Shown here piece by piece: positions 19,347-26,821 of a stretch of DNA of 62,874 nt; the first letter of the stretch is position 1, and each line of letters opens with the position of its first letter. Source of the DNA: Chloroflexota bacterium. GTDB taxonomy: Bacteria; Chloroflexota; Anaerolineae; J036; Brachytrichaceae. Location of the stretch: NCBI GenBank assembly GCA_030550095.1, contig JAUQQA010000011.1, forward strand, positions 1-62,874. Reading direction: 5' to 3'. Position numbers and translations under genes: made by a program. The notes beneath the pieces are model-generated. The model saw nothing but the letters and a program-made list of their open reading frames with translations, was not told the DNA's origin and ran no database searches.

Positions 19347-20468
19347 ATGGAATCCACCATCCCACTCTCGTTTGATCGCATTGCTGCGCGCAAAGCGGTG
19401 CAGGCTGAGCGCAGGCGCTCAATGCTGATTGACCTCGGCGTGACGTTGGCCACGATCATCGCCGCGTTGCTCATGGGGTTCATCGTCATCGCATTGTTGG
19501 GCAAGGACCCGTTCCTCGCCTACGAGGCGCTGCTCACAGGACCGATCACGCGCTTGGGGCGCACGGGGCGTTGGTTGGAGCTGGCGACAAACTTGATCTT
19601 GGTCGGGCTGGGCGTTTCCATCGCCTTCCGCGCGCGACAGTTCAGCCTTGGCGGGCAAGGGCAGATGGTCGCTGGCGCGATCGTTGCGGCGCTGATCGCG
19701 ATCTATGTGCCGCTGCCGCCGCTGCTGGGCGTGCTGATCCCGATCGCCGCTGCCATGGTGACGGGCTTCTTGCTGGGCTTGTTGCCCGGCGTGATGAAAG
19801 CGTATCTGCGCGCCAACGAGATCGTCTCCACGCTCATGCTCAATGCGATCGTGCTGCGGCTGTACGATTACGTGCTCACCTTCCATCTCAAGCCCGAAGG
19901 CAGCGCAACCACGCGCTCCTTGCCCGTGCAGCCAACCGCGCAGTTGCCGACGTTTTACGAGTTGTTCGGCGTGGATTTGGGGCGTTTCAACCTGGGTGTG
20001 ATCTTGGTGGTGCTGGGCGCGATCGGCGTTTGGTTGCTGCTGGAGCGCACGCCGTTTGGGTTCGCCATCCGCGCGATCGGCGCTAACGAGCAATTTGCGC
20101 GCTATGGCGGCATTGACACGCGGCGCGTGATCATGCTCGCGTTCGCAGCAGGTGGTGCGGTCTCAGCACTTGCGGGCGTGCACTTGTTGCTTGGCGTGCA
20201 TCGGCGGTTGTTCCTCGACTTCGTGGGTAACATCGGTTGGGATGGCATCACTGTGGCGCTGCTTGCGCGCAATAACCCGCTGCTCGTGCCGCTGAGTGGG
20301 CTGTTCTACGCCTATTTGCTCGTTGGGGGCGATCGCGTTGAGCAACAGGCACAGGTCGGCTCGGAGCTGGTGCAGGTGATCCAGGCAGTGATCATCTTGC
20401 TGATCACCGCGCAGGTGTTGGGCGATTGGATCCGCGCGCGACGGGCGCGCACGCAGGCGGAGGGGTGA
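19347..20468 (+). CDS. Nucleoside ABC importer permease 1
   Basis: A 373-residue integral membrane protein of the BPD_transp_2 family, with about 9-10 hydrophobic segments. Typical motifs are LVGLGVSIAFRARQFSLGGQGQM and VMKAYLRANEIVSTLMLNAI. It is the larger of the two permeases usual for BMP-type nucleoside importers. It lies 20 nt after the ATPase and 7 nt before the second permease. Confidence 0.9.
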   Translation: MESTIPLSFDRIAARKAVQAERRRSMLIDLGVTLATIIAALLMGFIVIALLGKDPFLAYEALLTGPITRLGRTGRWLELATNLILVGLGVSIAFRARQFSLGGQGQMVAGAIVAALIAIYVPLPPLLGVLIPIAAAMVTGFLLGLLPGVMKAYLRANEIVSTLMLNAIVLRLYDYVLTFHLKPEGSATTRSLPVQPTAQLPTFYELFGVDLGRFNLGVILVVLGAIGVWLLLERTPFGFAIRAIGANEQFARYGGIDTRRVIMLAFAAGGAVSALAGVHLLLGVHRRLFLDFVGNIGWDGITVALLARNNPLLVPLSGLFYAYLLVGGDRVEQQAQVGSELVQVIQAVIILLITAQVLGDWIRARRARTQAEG

Positions 20469-20475
20469 GCGTGAA

Positions 20476-21426
20476 ATGGAGGCGCTCAACGTGATCTTCA
20501 GCGTGGCGTTTCTGGCGGCGGTGCTCCGCGTCTCCACGCCGTTGATCTTGCCAGCGCTTGGCGGCTTGATCTCCGAGTTGGGCGGCGTGATCAACATCGC
20601 GCTGGAGGGCATTATGCTGGTTGCCGCTTGCACTGGCGTATTAGTGAGCGTGTGGACGCAAAGCGCGTGGCTGGGCGCGCTTGCAGGCGTCGCCATGGGC
20701 ACGTTTGTCGCCTTGGTATTGGCGTTTTTCCATCTAAACCTCAAGGCGGATTTGATCCTCGCCGCGATTGCGCTCAACTTGCTCGCTTCGGGCGGGACGA
20801 TCTTTGTGGTGTATTTGGTCACGGGCGATAAGAGCAGCACCAGCCGCTTGGTGAGCGGACAAATGCCGTTTCTGAGCGACTTCATCCCTGGGGTGCGCGC
20901 GCTGGGTGAGATTGGGCGCTTGCTCGACCAAAACGTCCTCACCTATGCGGCTTTTGTGCTCACGGCGGTGGTGGCGTTGTTCCTATATCGCACGCGCACA
21001 GGGATGCACCTGCGCGCTGTGGGTGAAAATCCTGAGGCGGCGCGCTCGGTGGGCATCAATGTGCGGCGGATGCAGTATCTCGCGCTGGTGCTCAGCGGTG
21101 TGTTGGCGGCGCTGGGCGGCGTGTATCTCAGCATGGGCTACGTGAAGTTCTTCGCGCGCGACATGACCGGCGGGCGCGGGTTCATCGCGCTTGCGGCGAT
21201 TTACCTCGGCGCGCGCAAGCCGCTCGGCGTGCTGATCGCGGCGCTGGTGTTCGGCGCGGCAGAGGCGCTCTCAATTCAGCTCGGCAACTTGCGCGTGCCC
21301 ACGCAGCTAGTGCAGATCATCCCTTACTTCGCCACGTTAGCCGCGTTGGTCATCTACGCAGTGGTTCAACGCCAACGCGCCTTGGCGCGACAACGCGCGT
21401 TTGTGCAATCACGCGCGGCGCGTTGA
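20476..21426 (+). CDS. Nucleoside ABC importer permease 2
   Basis: A 316-residue integral membrane protein. The N-terminal TPLILPALGGLISELGGVINIALEGIML is the hallmark of the smaller BMP-importer permease, and GINVRRMQYLAL with GRGFIALAAIYLGARKPLG completes the family pattern. It forms a heterodimer with the preceding permease. With the binding protein and ATPase the operon encodes a full importer, consistent with purine nucleoside salvage; a purine nucleoside phosphorylase lies 3 kb downstream. Confidence 0.91.
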   Translation: MEALNVIFSVAFLAAVLRVSTPLILPALGGLISELGGVINIALEGIMLVAACTGVLVSVWTQSAWLGALAGVAMGTFVALVLAFFHLNLKADLILAAIALNLLASGGTIFVVYLVTGDKSSTSRLVSGQMPFLSDFIPGVRALGEIGRLLDQNVLTYAAFVLTAVVALFLYRTRTGMHLRAVGENPEAARSVGINVRRMQYLALVLSGVLAALGGVYLSMGYVKFFARDMTGGRGFIALAAIYLGARKPLGVLIAALVFGAAEALSIQLGNLRVPTQLVQIIPYFATLAALVIYAVVQRQRALARQRAFVQSRAAR

Positions 21427-21436
21427 GGTGCCTCGC

Positions 21437-21442
21437 TACAAT
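21437..21442 (+). promoter_or_regulatory. -10 element of leaderless-type promoter (homoisocitrate dehydrogenase-like gene)
   Basis: TACAAT in the context CGCTACAATCC, 9 nt before the ATG at 21452. It separates this gene from the nucleoside importer operon and excludes the longer in-frame start. Confidence 0.6.
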
Positions 21443-21451
21443 CCGCTCACC

Positions 21452-22459
21452 ATGAAGCTGTGCGTGATCCCCGGCGACGGCATCGGGCAAGAGGTGATCC
21501 CGTGCGCGGTTGCTGTGTTGCAGCGCGTGGTGCCAGACCTAGCGATCGTGGAGGCGCGCGCGGGCTGGGCTTGCTTTCAGGAGACGGGCACGGCGCTTCC
21601 CCAAGCTACGCTGGAAGCTATCCAAGCATGTGGCGCTGCGTTGTTTGGCGCAGTGTCTTCGCCTGCGCACAAGGTGGAGGGCTACCGCAGCCCCATTGTG
21701 CAGCTGCGCCAGCACTTCGATCTACACGCCAACTTGCGCCCAACGCGCATCGCTTGGTCGTTGGCGCTGCGTCTGGTGGGACGCGCGCAGTCAGTGGACC
21801 TTATGCTGGTGCGCGAGAACACGCAGGGCTTATACGCGGGGCGCGAGCGCATCGTCGGCGATGAGGCGATCGCCGAGCGCGTGATCACGCGCGCTGCATC
21901 GGAGCGCATCGCGCATGTGGCGTTTGCGCTCGCACAGCAGCGCGAACGCAAGACGGTGACCATCGTGCACAAGGCGAACATCTTGCCCCTCACCGACGGC
22001 CTGTTTCGTGACGCGGTGCGTGCGGTCGGTGCGCACTACCCAGACGTGAAGATCAACGAGATGCTGGTGGACACTGCGGCGATGATGCTTGCTTCGCGCC
22101 CAGCGCAGTTTGATGTGATCGTCACCACCAACCTCTTCGGCGATATTTTGAGCGACGTCGCCAGCGTGTGGGGTGGGGGGCTGGGCATGGCGCCCTCGTT
22201 GAACTTGGGCGCGCGCGTTGCCATCGCTGAGCCAGTGCACGGCAGCGCCCCAGACATTGCGGGCAAAGGCATCGCTAACCCGTGTGGCGCGATCCTGAGC
22301 GCGGCGCTGCTGCTGCGCTATCACTGGCACCGCCCCGATCTCGCCGAGCGCATCGAGCGCGCGGTGTATGCTGCGGTGGAGAGCGGCGTGCAAACCCCCG
22401 ACCTTGGCGGCAACGCCACCACGCAAGCGATGCTCGACGCGATCCTGCAGCGATTGTGA
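21452..22459 (+). CDS. Isocitrate/isopropylmalate-family dehydrogenase, closest in motifs to homoisocitrate dehydrogenase
   Basis: A 335-residue NAD-dependent beta-decarboxylating dehydrogenase. Family motifs: [42 protein letters not shown] and [14 protein letters not shown]. The substrate-recognition segment ([20 protein letters not shown] then [10 protein letters not shown]) and [14 protein letters not shown] resemble homoisocitrate dehydrogenase of the Thermus alpha-aminoadipate lysine pathway more than LeuB. This comparison is from memory. No other lysine or leucine genes are adjacent. Isocitrate or isopropylmalate activity remains possible. Single-gene unit with a leaderless-type promoter. 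Confidence 0.78.
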   Translation: MKLCVIPGDGIGQEVIPCAVAVLQRVVPDLAIVEARAGWACFQETGTALPQATLEAIQACGAALFGAVSSPAHKVEGYRSPIVQLRQHFDLHANLRPTRIAWSLALRLVGRAQSVDLMLVRENTQGLYAGRERIVGDEAIAERVITRAASERIAHVAFALAQQRERKTVTIVHKANILPLTDGLFRDAVRAVGAHYPDVKINEMLVDTAAMMLASRPAQFDVIVTTNLFGDILSDVASVWGGGLGMAPSLNLGARVAIAEPVHGSAPDIAGKGIANPCGAILSAALLLRYHWHRPDLAERIERAVYAAVESGVQTPDLGGNATTQAMLDAILQRL

Positions 22460-22471
22460 CCAAGCGTCTGC

Positions 22472-23356
22472 TTAGGCGGGGCGCGTGAGGAGGCGATACG
22501 TTGTCGGGCGCCGCTGATCAAGCAGCGGGAACAACTTGCGCCAAAACTCCATCACTGCGAAGTCCAAATCAGCAATGATCACCGCGGGACGGTGACGCGG
22601 CGCTTGGGCGAGGATGGTGCCAGTGGGGTCGCACACAAACGAAGAGCCATAGAAGCGCACCGTGCCCTCATTGCCCACGCGGTTCACCGCAGCCACGAAC
22701 ACCCCGTTCGCAATGGCGTGGGCTTGCATCATGATCTGCCATCGCGGCTGTGTGTCGAAACGTGGAAAATCGGGTTCGCTGCCGATCGCGCTGGGGTAGA
22801 GGATCAACTCCGCCCCTTTTAGCGCGTAGATGCGCGCCAGCTCAGGAAACCACTGGTCGTAGCAGGTTGGAACGGCAACCTTGATGAAGCCGAGGTCGTG
22901 CACAGGGTAATTGCTATCTCCTGGCTCGAAGTAAAACTGCTCCTCGTAGCCCGTGCCGCTGGGGATGTGATGTTTGCGCGTGAAGCCGACAAGCTCGCCG
23001 GTCGGCGCGAAAATCGCGGCTGTGTTGTAGAAATGCGCGCGCCCGTCGCGTGCCTTGCGTTGTAACGGTTCGCCCCGCTCAAATAGCGAGCCGATCACGT
23101 AAGCGCCGCTTGCGCGCGCAAGCGCGCGGCACAACGCGCTCGTGGGCCCTTCGCCAAGCGGTTCGGCAAGCGCGCGCAGCGATGGGTCTTGAACGTCGCC
23201 AAAGTAACGGTGCAGGGTCAGCTCCTGGAGGGCGATGAGTTGTGCACCCTGGGCTGCGGCTTGCATGACGCTGCGACGCAGAGCGGTTGCATGTCGTTCA
23301 GGGTCAGGGTGCCAGCGCTGCTGGACAAGCGCGATGCGCACGCGGCGTTGCCTCAT
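22472..23356 (-). CDS. Carbon-nitrogen hydrolase, N-carbamoylputrescine amidase-like
   Basis: A 294-residue nitrilase-superfamily amidase. The catalytic triad is Glu45 in ALQELTLHRYF, Lys in FTRKHHIPSG and Cys in VPTCYDQWFPE. The segment YEEQFYFEPGDSNYPV is characteristic of N-carbamoylputrescine amidases (AguB), which release putrescine in agmatine-derived polyamine synthesis. No agmatine deiminase is in the window, so the assignment rests on motifs alone. It converges with the dehydrogenase gene with a 12-nt gap. Confidence 0.83.
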   Translation of the reverse strand: MRQRRVRIALVQQRWHPDPERHATALRRSVMQAAAQGAQLIALQELTLHRYFGDVQDPSLRALAEPLGEGPTSALCRALARASGAYVIGSLFERGEPLQRKARDGRAHFYNTAAIFAPTGELVGFTRKHHIPSGTGYEEQFYFEPGDSNYPVHDLGFIKVAVPTCYDQWFPELARIYALKGAELILYPSAIGSEPDFPRFDTQPRWQIMMQAHAIANGVFVAAVNRVGNEGTVRFYGSSFVCDPTGTILAQAPRHRPAVIIADLDFAVMEFWRKLFPLLDQRRPTTYRLLTRPA

Positions 23357-23364
23357 GAGGCTTT

Positions 23365-23370
23365 GTTGTA
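23365..23370 (-). promoter_or_regulatory. -10 element of leaderless-type promoter (amidase gene)
   Basis: On the minus strand TACAAC is followed by 8 nt and the ATG at 23356. Same spacing as other leaderless-type promoters in the window. The divergent recombinase promoter lies about 75 nt away. Confidence 0.5.
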
Positions 23371-23443
23371 CATCATCACAGCCGTGTGTTCAGCGAGGTC
23401 AATGGTTCACCAACAATCTGCGTCTAGTTTTTGTCAAGGGCTT

Positions 23444-23451
23444 GTTATAAT
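23444..23451 (+). promoter_or_regulatory. Extended -10 promoter of the tyrosine recombinase
   Basis: TGTTATAAT (TATAAT at 23446-23451 preceded by TG one base earlier) is an extended -10 element. The ATG at 23471 is 19 nt downstream, so the leader is only about a dozen bases. No -35 at 17 nt. Confidence 0.6.
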
Positions 23452-23470
23452 GCCTGAACGGTGAACTTTT

Positions 23471-24418
23471 ATGGAGTGGCATCGCGCAATCCAAGATTTT
23501 CTCGTTGAGCTTCGTCAAAGCCGAGGCGCCTCTGAGAATACTATCCTCGCTTACCAGAATGACCTCTCGCAGCTCGCCCACTTCCTCAATGCGCATCTTG
23601 GCTCCAAGGAACGTTGGCGTGAAGTGGATGGGAATGTGCTCAACGCTTACGTGCAAAGCTGGCTGGTAAACCGGCGCTACACCTCCTCCACCTTGGCACG
23701 AAAGATCGCAGCGTTGCGCACTTTTTTCCGCTGGCTGCTACAGCGCGGCATTGTGAACGAGGACCCGAGCGCGCAGTTGCGCTCGCCGAAAGTGGAGCGT
23801 CGTTTGCCGCGCTTGCTCGATGAGCACGAGGTGCAGCGCTTGTTTGCTGTGATTGCGCAATCTGTCTCCTTCCGCGCCTTGCGCGACCGCGCGTTGCTTG
23901 AGGTGATCTACGCCGCTGGCTTGCGTGTGTCTGAGGCAGTGGGGTTGCGCTTGCGCGATGTCGATCTAGTCAACGGCATAGTGTTTTGCGCTGGGCGCCA
24001 TGGGCGTGTGCGCTCTGTGCCACTCACCAGCTCCGCAATTGCAGCTCTCCAAGAGTATCTGCGCCACCGCTATGAAGTTGCAAGCGTCGAGCCGGAAGCC
24101 TACCTCTTTGTGAACTCGCGCGGCAACAAGCTCACGCGCCAATCGGTGTGGCAAACCATCCGACACTATGGAGAAGCGGCAGGGCTTGGCAGCGACCTCA
24201 CACCACACACCCTGCGCCATTCGCGCGCGGCGCACTTGCTAGAGAAAGGCTTCGATATTCACCGCGTGCGCGAGTGGCTGGGACACGCCAACCTCGCCAC
24301 CACCTATCTCTACCGTCAGTTTTACAACCAAGTTCGCAGTGATGCACTGAACGCCGCGCGGCACCTCTCGACAACGGCTGCCGCTTCGCTCTCACAGCCC
24401 ATCACCGTGTCTGCTTGA
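23471..24418 (+). CDS. Tyrosine recombinase, XerC/XerD-like
   Basis: A 315-residue site-specific recombinase. The N-terminal SAM-like core-binding domain has SRGASENTILAYQNDLSQL. The catalytic domain has Arg in AAGLRVSEAVGL, the box HTLRHSRAAHLL, His in WLGHANLATT, and the Tyr nucleophile in TTYLYRQF. The beta-hairpin that normally carries the catalytic Lys (GKGxKxR) reads AGRHGRVRSVPL, with Arg in place of Lys. Length fits XerC/XerD. It probably resolves chromosome dimers, but the replaced Lys and the lack of a second copy leave an integrase role open. No flanking attachment repeats were seen. Confidence 0.85.
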   Translation: MEWHRAIQDFLVELRQSRGASENTILAYQNDLSQLAHFLNAHLGSKERWREVDGNVLNAYVQSWLVNRRYTSSTLARKIAALRTFFRWLLQRGIVNEDPSAQLRSPKVERRLPRLLDEHEVQRLFAVIAQSVSFRALRDRALLEVIYAAGLRVSEAVGLRLRDVDLVNGIVFCAGRHGRVRSVPLTSSAIAALQEYLRHRYEVASVEPEAYLFVNSRGNKLTRQSVWQTIRHYGEAAGLGSDLTPHTLRHSRAAHLLEKGFDIHRVREWLGHANLATTYLYRQFYNQVRSDALNAARHLSTTAAASLSQPITVSA

Positions 24419-24430
24419 GGCGCTCGCTCC

Positions 24431-25294
24431 ATGCACGCACCTTCAACGCCCCCCAGCGAAGCCTTCATTGTTGAACAATGTCAACGCGCGGCGGACCACA
24501 TTCGCGCGCAAGCCCCTGGCACCTGGCGCGTGTTGCTGATCCTCGGCAGTGGTTTGGGGCCGCTTGCAGACGCAGTGGGCGAAGCCACCGTCCTCCCTTA
24601 CGCAGCGATCCCTGGCTTTGCTACGTCCACGGTGATGGGTCATGCAGGGCGCTTGGTGCTAGGCGTGCTGTCTGGGCAGCGCGTGATGGTGATGCAAGGG
24701 CGGCAACACTTCTACGAGGGCTATCCTTTGTGGCAGATCACGTTGCCCGTGCGCGTGGCGCGCTTGCTGGGCGCTGAGATCCTCATCATCACCAACGCCG
24801 CTGGTGGCATCAACCGCCATTTCGCCGTGGGTGACGTGATGGCGATCATCGATCACATCAACCTGGTGGGGATGGCAGGACACAACCCGCTCATCGGGCC
24901 GAACGTCAGCACCTTTGGACCTCGCTTCCCTGAAATGACCCGAGCCTACGACGCCGCGATGATCGCCCTAGCGCAGCAGGCAGCCGAAGAGGCAGGCATC
25001 TCCTTGCAGCAAGGCGTGTATGCCTGTGTTGCTGGTCCGAGCTTTGAGACACCAGCGGAGCTGCGCTTTTTACGTGCGATTGGCGCTGATGCTGTAGGCA
25101 TGTCCACAGTGCACGAGGTCATCGTCGCGCGCCACGCGGGCATGCGCGTGCTCGGGCTAAGCGGCATCACCAACGTTGCGCGGCTGAGCGCCGATGAAGG
25201 CGAACCGCCTTCGCACGAAGAAGTGATGCAAGCCGCGCAGGTGATCGCGCCGAAGATGCAGCAGATCATTCGCGGCGTGCTCTCACGGTTGTAG
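24431..25294 (+). CDS. punA: Purine nucleoside phosphorylase
   Basis: A 287-residue enzyme that cleaves purine nucleosides with phosphate to base plus ribose 1-phosphate. Motifs of the trimeric family: ILGSGLGPLADAV, GHAGRLVLG, MQGRQHFYEGYPL, TNAAGGINRHF, YACVAGPSFETPAELRFL and VGMSTVHEVIVARH. Full length and cytosolic. It starts 12 nt after the recombinase stop. Together with the nucleoside ABC importer at 16.6-21.4 kb it suggests purine salvage. Confidence 0.94.
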   Translation: MHAPSTPPSEAFIVEQCQRAADHIRAQAPGTWRVLLILGSGLGPLADAVGEATVLPYAAIPGFATSTVMGHAGRLVLGVLSGQRVMVMQGRQHFYEGYPLWQITLPVRVARLLGAEILIITNAAGGINRHFAVGDVMAIIDHINLVGMAGHNPLIGPNVSTFGPRFPEMTRAYDAAMIALAQQAAEEAGISLQQGVYACVAGPSFETPAELRFLRAIGADAVGMSTVHEVIVARHAGMRVLGLSGITNVARLSADEGEPPSHEEVMQAAQVIAPKMQQIIRGVLSRL

Positions 25295-25320
25295 TGCGTT
25301 CATTGGCGCAGCGCGCTCGA

Positions 25321-25326
25321 TACAAT
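25321..25326 (+). promoter_or_regulatory. -10 element of leaderless-type promoter (Ig-like membrane protein)
   Basis: TACAAT in the context CGATACAATTCC, 11 nt before the ATG at 25338. It lies right after the purine nucleoside phosphorylase gene and starts a new unit. Confidence 0.55.
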
Positions 25327-25337
25327 TCCAGCGTTGC

Positions 25338-26267
25338 ATGGACGCCCTGCTTCGATTACTGCTGGAGGCGCGCACTGCGCTCGTGATTGTGTTCGTGATC
25401 ATCGCCGCGGCCTTCCTTCTCACAGGATTTGCCTCGCGCCGTGAGGTGCGCCGCACGCTGCTCAACTTTGAGCGCGAGCAGCTTGAGCGTCGGACGACTA
25501 ACGCCTGGTTGCGCGCCGCGCTTTTCGCTGCGTTGGCGGTGTTGGTGAGCTGGGGCACAGAATACCTCGCGCGCAACCCAGCGACGACAACCGCATCACG
25601 TGCGCGGCAGCTCCCTGTTGGGATCACGTTTGTGGCGCCGACGAAGACGCCTGTGCTCTACGTGTTAGGTGCTGAAAGCAGCGAGATGGGCGTGAGCATC
25701 GCCATCGCAGCCACGCCGACGAGCCCGCCTGATCCCACACCGACCATTGACATCCCGCTTGCGATCTTGTTAGGCACGCCCACACCAGCACCAACGGCTC
25801 CACCGCGGATCGGGGCCACAGCAACCCCGCTGCCTTTGCCGACGCCTACGGCGTTGCCTACGCCAACGCCTGTGCCCACACTTGTCCCGATTGTGACGCT
25901 AGAGCCGCTGCCCACACCAACGCCCGAGGCAACAACGGAGCCAGAGTGGGTGGCTGATTGTCCCTATGCTGACGCACAAATTACGAGCCCCGCACCTGGG
26001 CAGCGCATCCAAGGGGTGATCCCAATAGTAGGAACAGCAGGATTTGCGGCAGGCGGCAAATACAAAATTGAGATTTTGCGCCCAAATGTGCCCGGCTGGG
26101 CTTTCCTGTGGGAGGGATACAGTGAGGTGAAAAGCGGCGTTTTGATGCCCGCTTTTGACAGCACGCTCTTCCCGCCAGGCGTGTACACCTTGCGCTTGCT
26201 CATCGTTGACCCGGCCGGGCAAGAGACGACGCTGATCTGCCGCGTTCCGATTCGCATCGGCGGGTAA
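25338..26267 (+). CDS. Membrane-anchored protein with Pro/Thr-rich stalk and C-terminal Ig-like domain
   Basis: A 309-residue protein of unknown function. Two hydrophobic segments (about residues 13-32 and 55-75) flank a short charged cytoplasmic stretch. Residues about 130-200 form a low-complexity stalk full of PTP repeats. The C-terminal 90 residues (from DAQITSPAPGQRIQG to CRVPIRIGG) look like an Ig-like beta-sandwich: PGVYTLRLLIVDPAGQETTL is typical. Inference: a cell-surface protein projecting a beta-sandwich on a flexible stalk. It is followed 14 nt later by a GNAT gene. Confidence 0.7.
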   Translation: MDALLRLLLEARTALVIVFVIIAAAFLLTGFASRREVRRTLLNFEREQLERRTTNAWLRAALFAALAVLVSWGTEYLARNPATTTASRARQLPVGITFVAPTKTPVLYVLGAESSEMGVSIAIAATPTSPPDPTPTIDIPLAILLGTPTPAPTAPPRIGATATPLPLPTPTALPTPTPVPTLVPIVTLEPLPTPTPEATTEPEWVADCPYADAQITSPAPGQRIQGVIPIVGTAGFAAGGKYKIEILRPNVPGWAFLWEGYSEVKSGVLMPAFDSTLFPPGVYTLRLLIVDPAGQETTLICRVPIRIGG

Positions 26268-26281
26268 GGCTTAGAGGAAAT

Positions 26282-26809
26282 ATGCCGGTTCGTCCGCTGT
26301 CGGAAAAGGACTTCGATGCGCTGCTTGCGCTCGATGCCAGCTTTGTCACGGAGCGAGTTTGGCAAATGCAGCAACGAAGCACGTCGCAGCAGCGCGAAAT
26401 CTCGTTCCAACTTGTCAACTTGCCGCGCCCCCTGCGTGTGGACGGGCTTTACGACGCGCTCATGCGGCGCATCTGCTTGAACCGATGTCATTTCGGTTGG
26501 GTAGCAGAGGAGGATGGCGCGGTGCAAGGGGGGCTAACGCTCGAGGTGCTTCCTTGGTTGAACGCTGCCTGGATTACGTGGCTGGTGGTTGCCCCAGCGT
26601 GGCGGCGGCGTGGGCTTGGCACGGCGCTTCTCGACGCTGCCATTGATCAGGCGAAAGCGCTTGGGCTGCAAAGCGTGCAGATGCATCTCTCGACGAAGAA
26701 CTATCCAGCAATGCGCTTCTGCAATGCGCGTGGCTTGCGATACTGCGGCTACGCCGAGGGGATGTATGGCAACGAGATCATGCTCTTGTTTGCCTATAGA
26801 ATCCGCTGA
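26282..26809 (+). CDS. GNAT-family N-acetyltransferase
   Basis: A 175-residue acetyl-CoA-dependent acyltransferase. Acetyl-CoA-binding motif A is VAPAWRRRGLGTALLDAAIDQA, and motif B is around STKNYPAMRFCNARGLRYCGYAEG. The acceptor is unknown. The start is supported by GAGGAAAT directly upstream of the ATG. It overlaps no neighbour and lies 12 nt before the sensor gene; the latter's putative promoter sits in its last codons. Confidence 0.85.
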   Translation: MPVRPLSEKDFDALLALDASFVTERVWQMQQRSTSQQREISFQLVNLPRPLRVDGLYDALMRRICLNRCHFGWVAEEDGAVQGGLTLEVLPWLNAAWITWLVVAPAWRRRGLGTALLDAAIDQAKALGLQSVQMHLSTKNYPAMRFCNARGLRYCGYAEGMYGNEIMLLFAYRIR

Positions 26810-26821
26810 CCGCAAGGTGTC

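Noticed and set aside
25780-25935. Repetitive ACGCC-rich DNA as a tandem repeat or CRISPR-like array
   Set aside because: It encodes the Pro/Thr-rich stalk of the Ig-like membrane protein; repeats are irregular and in frame.
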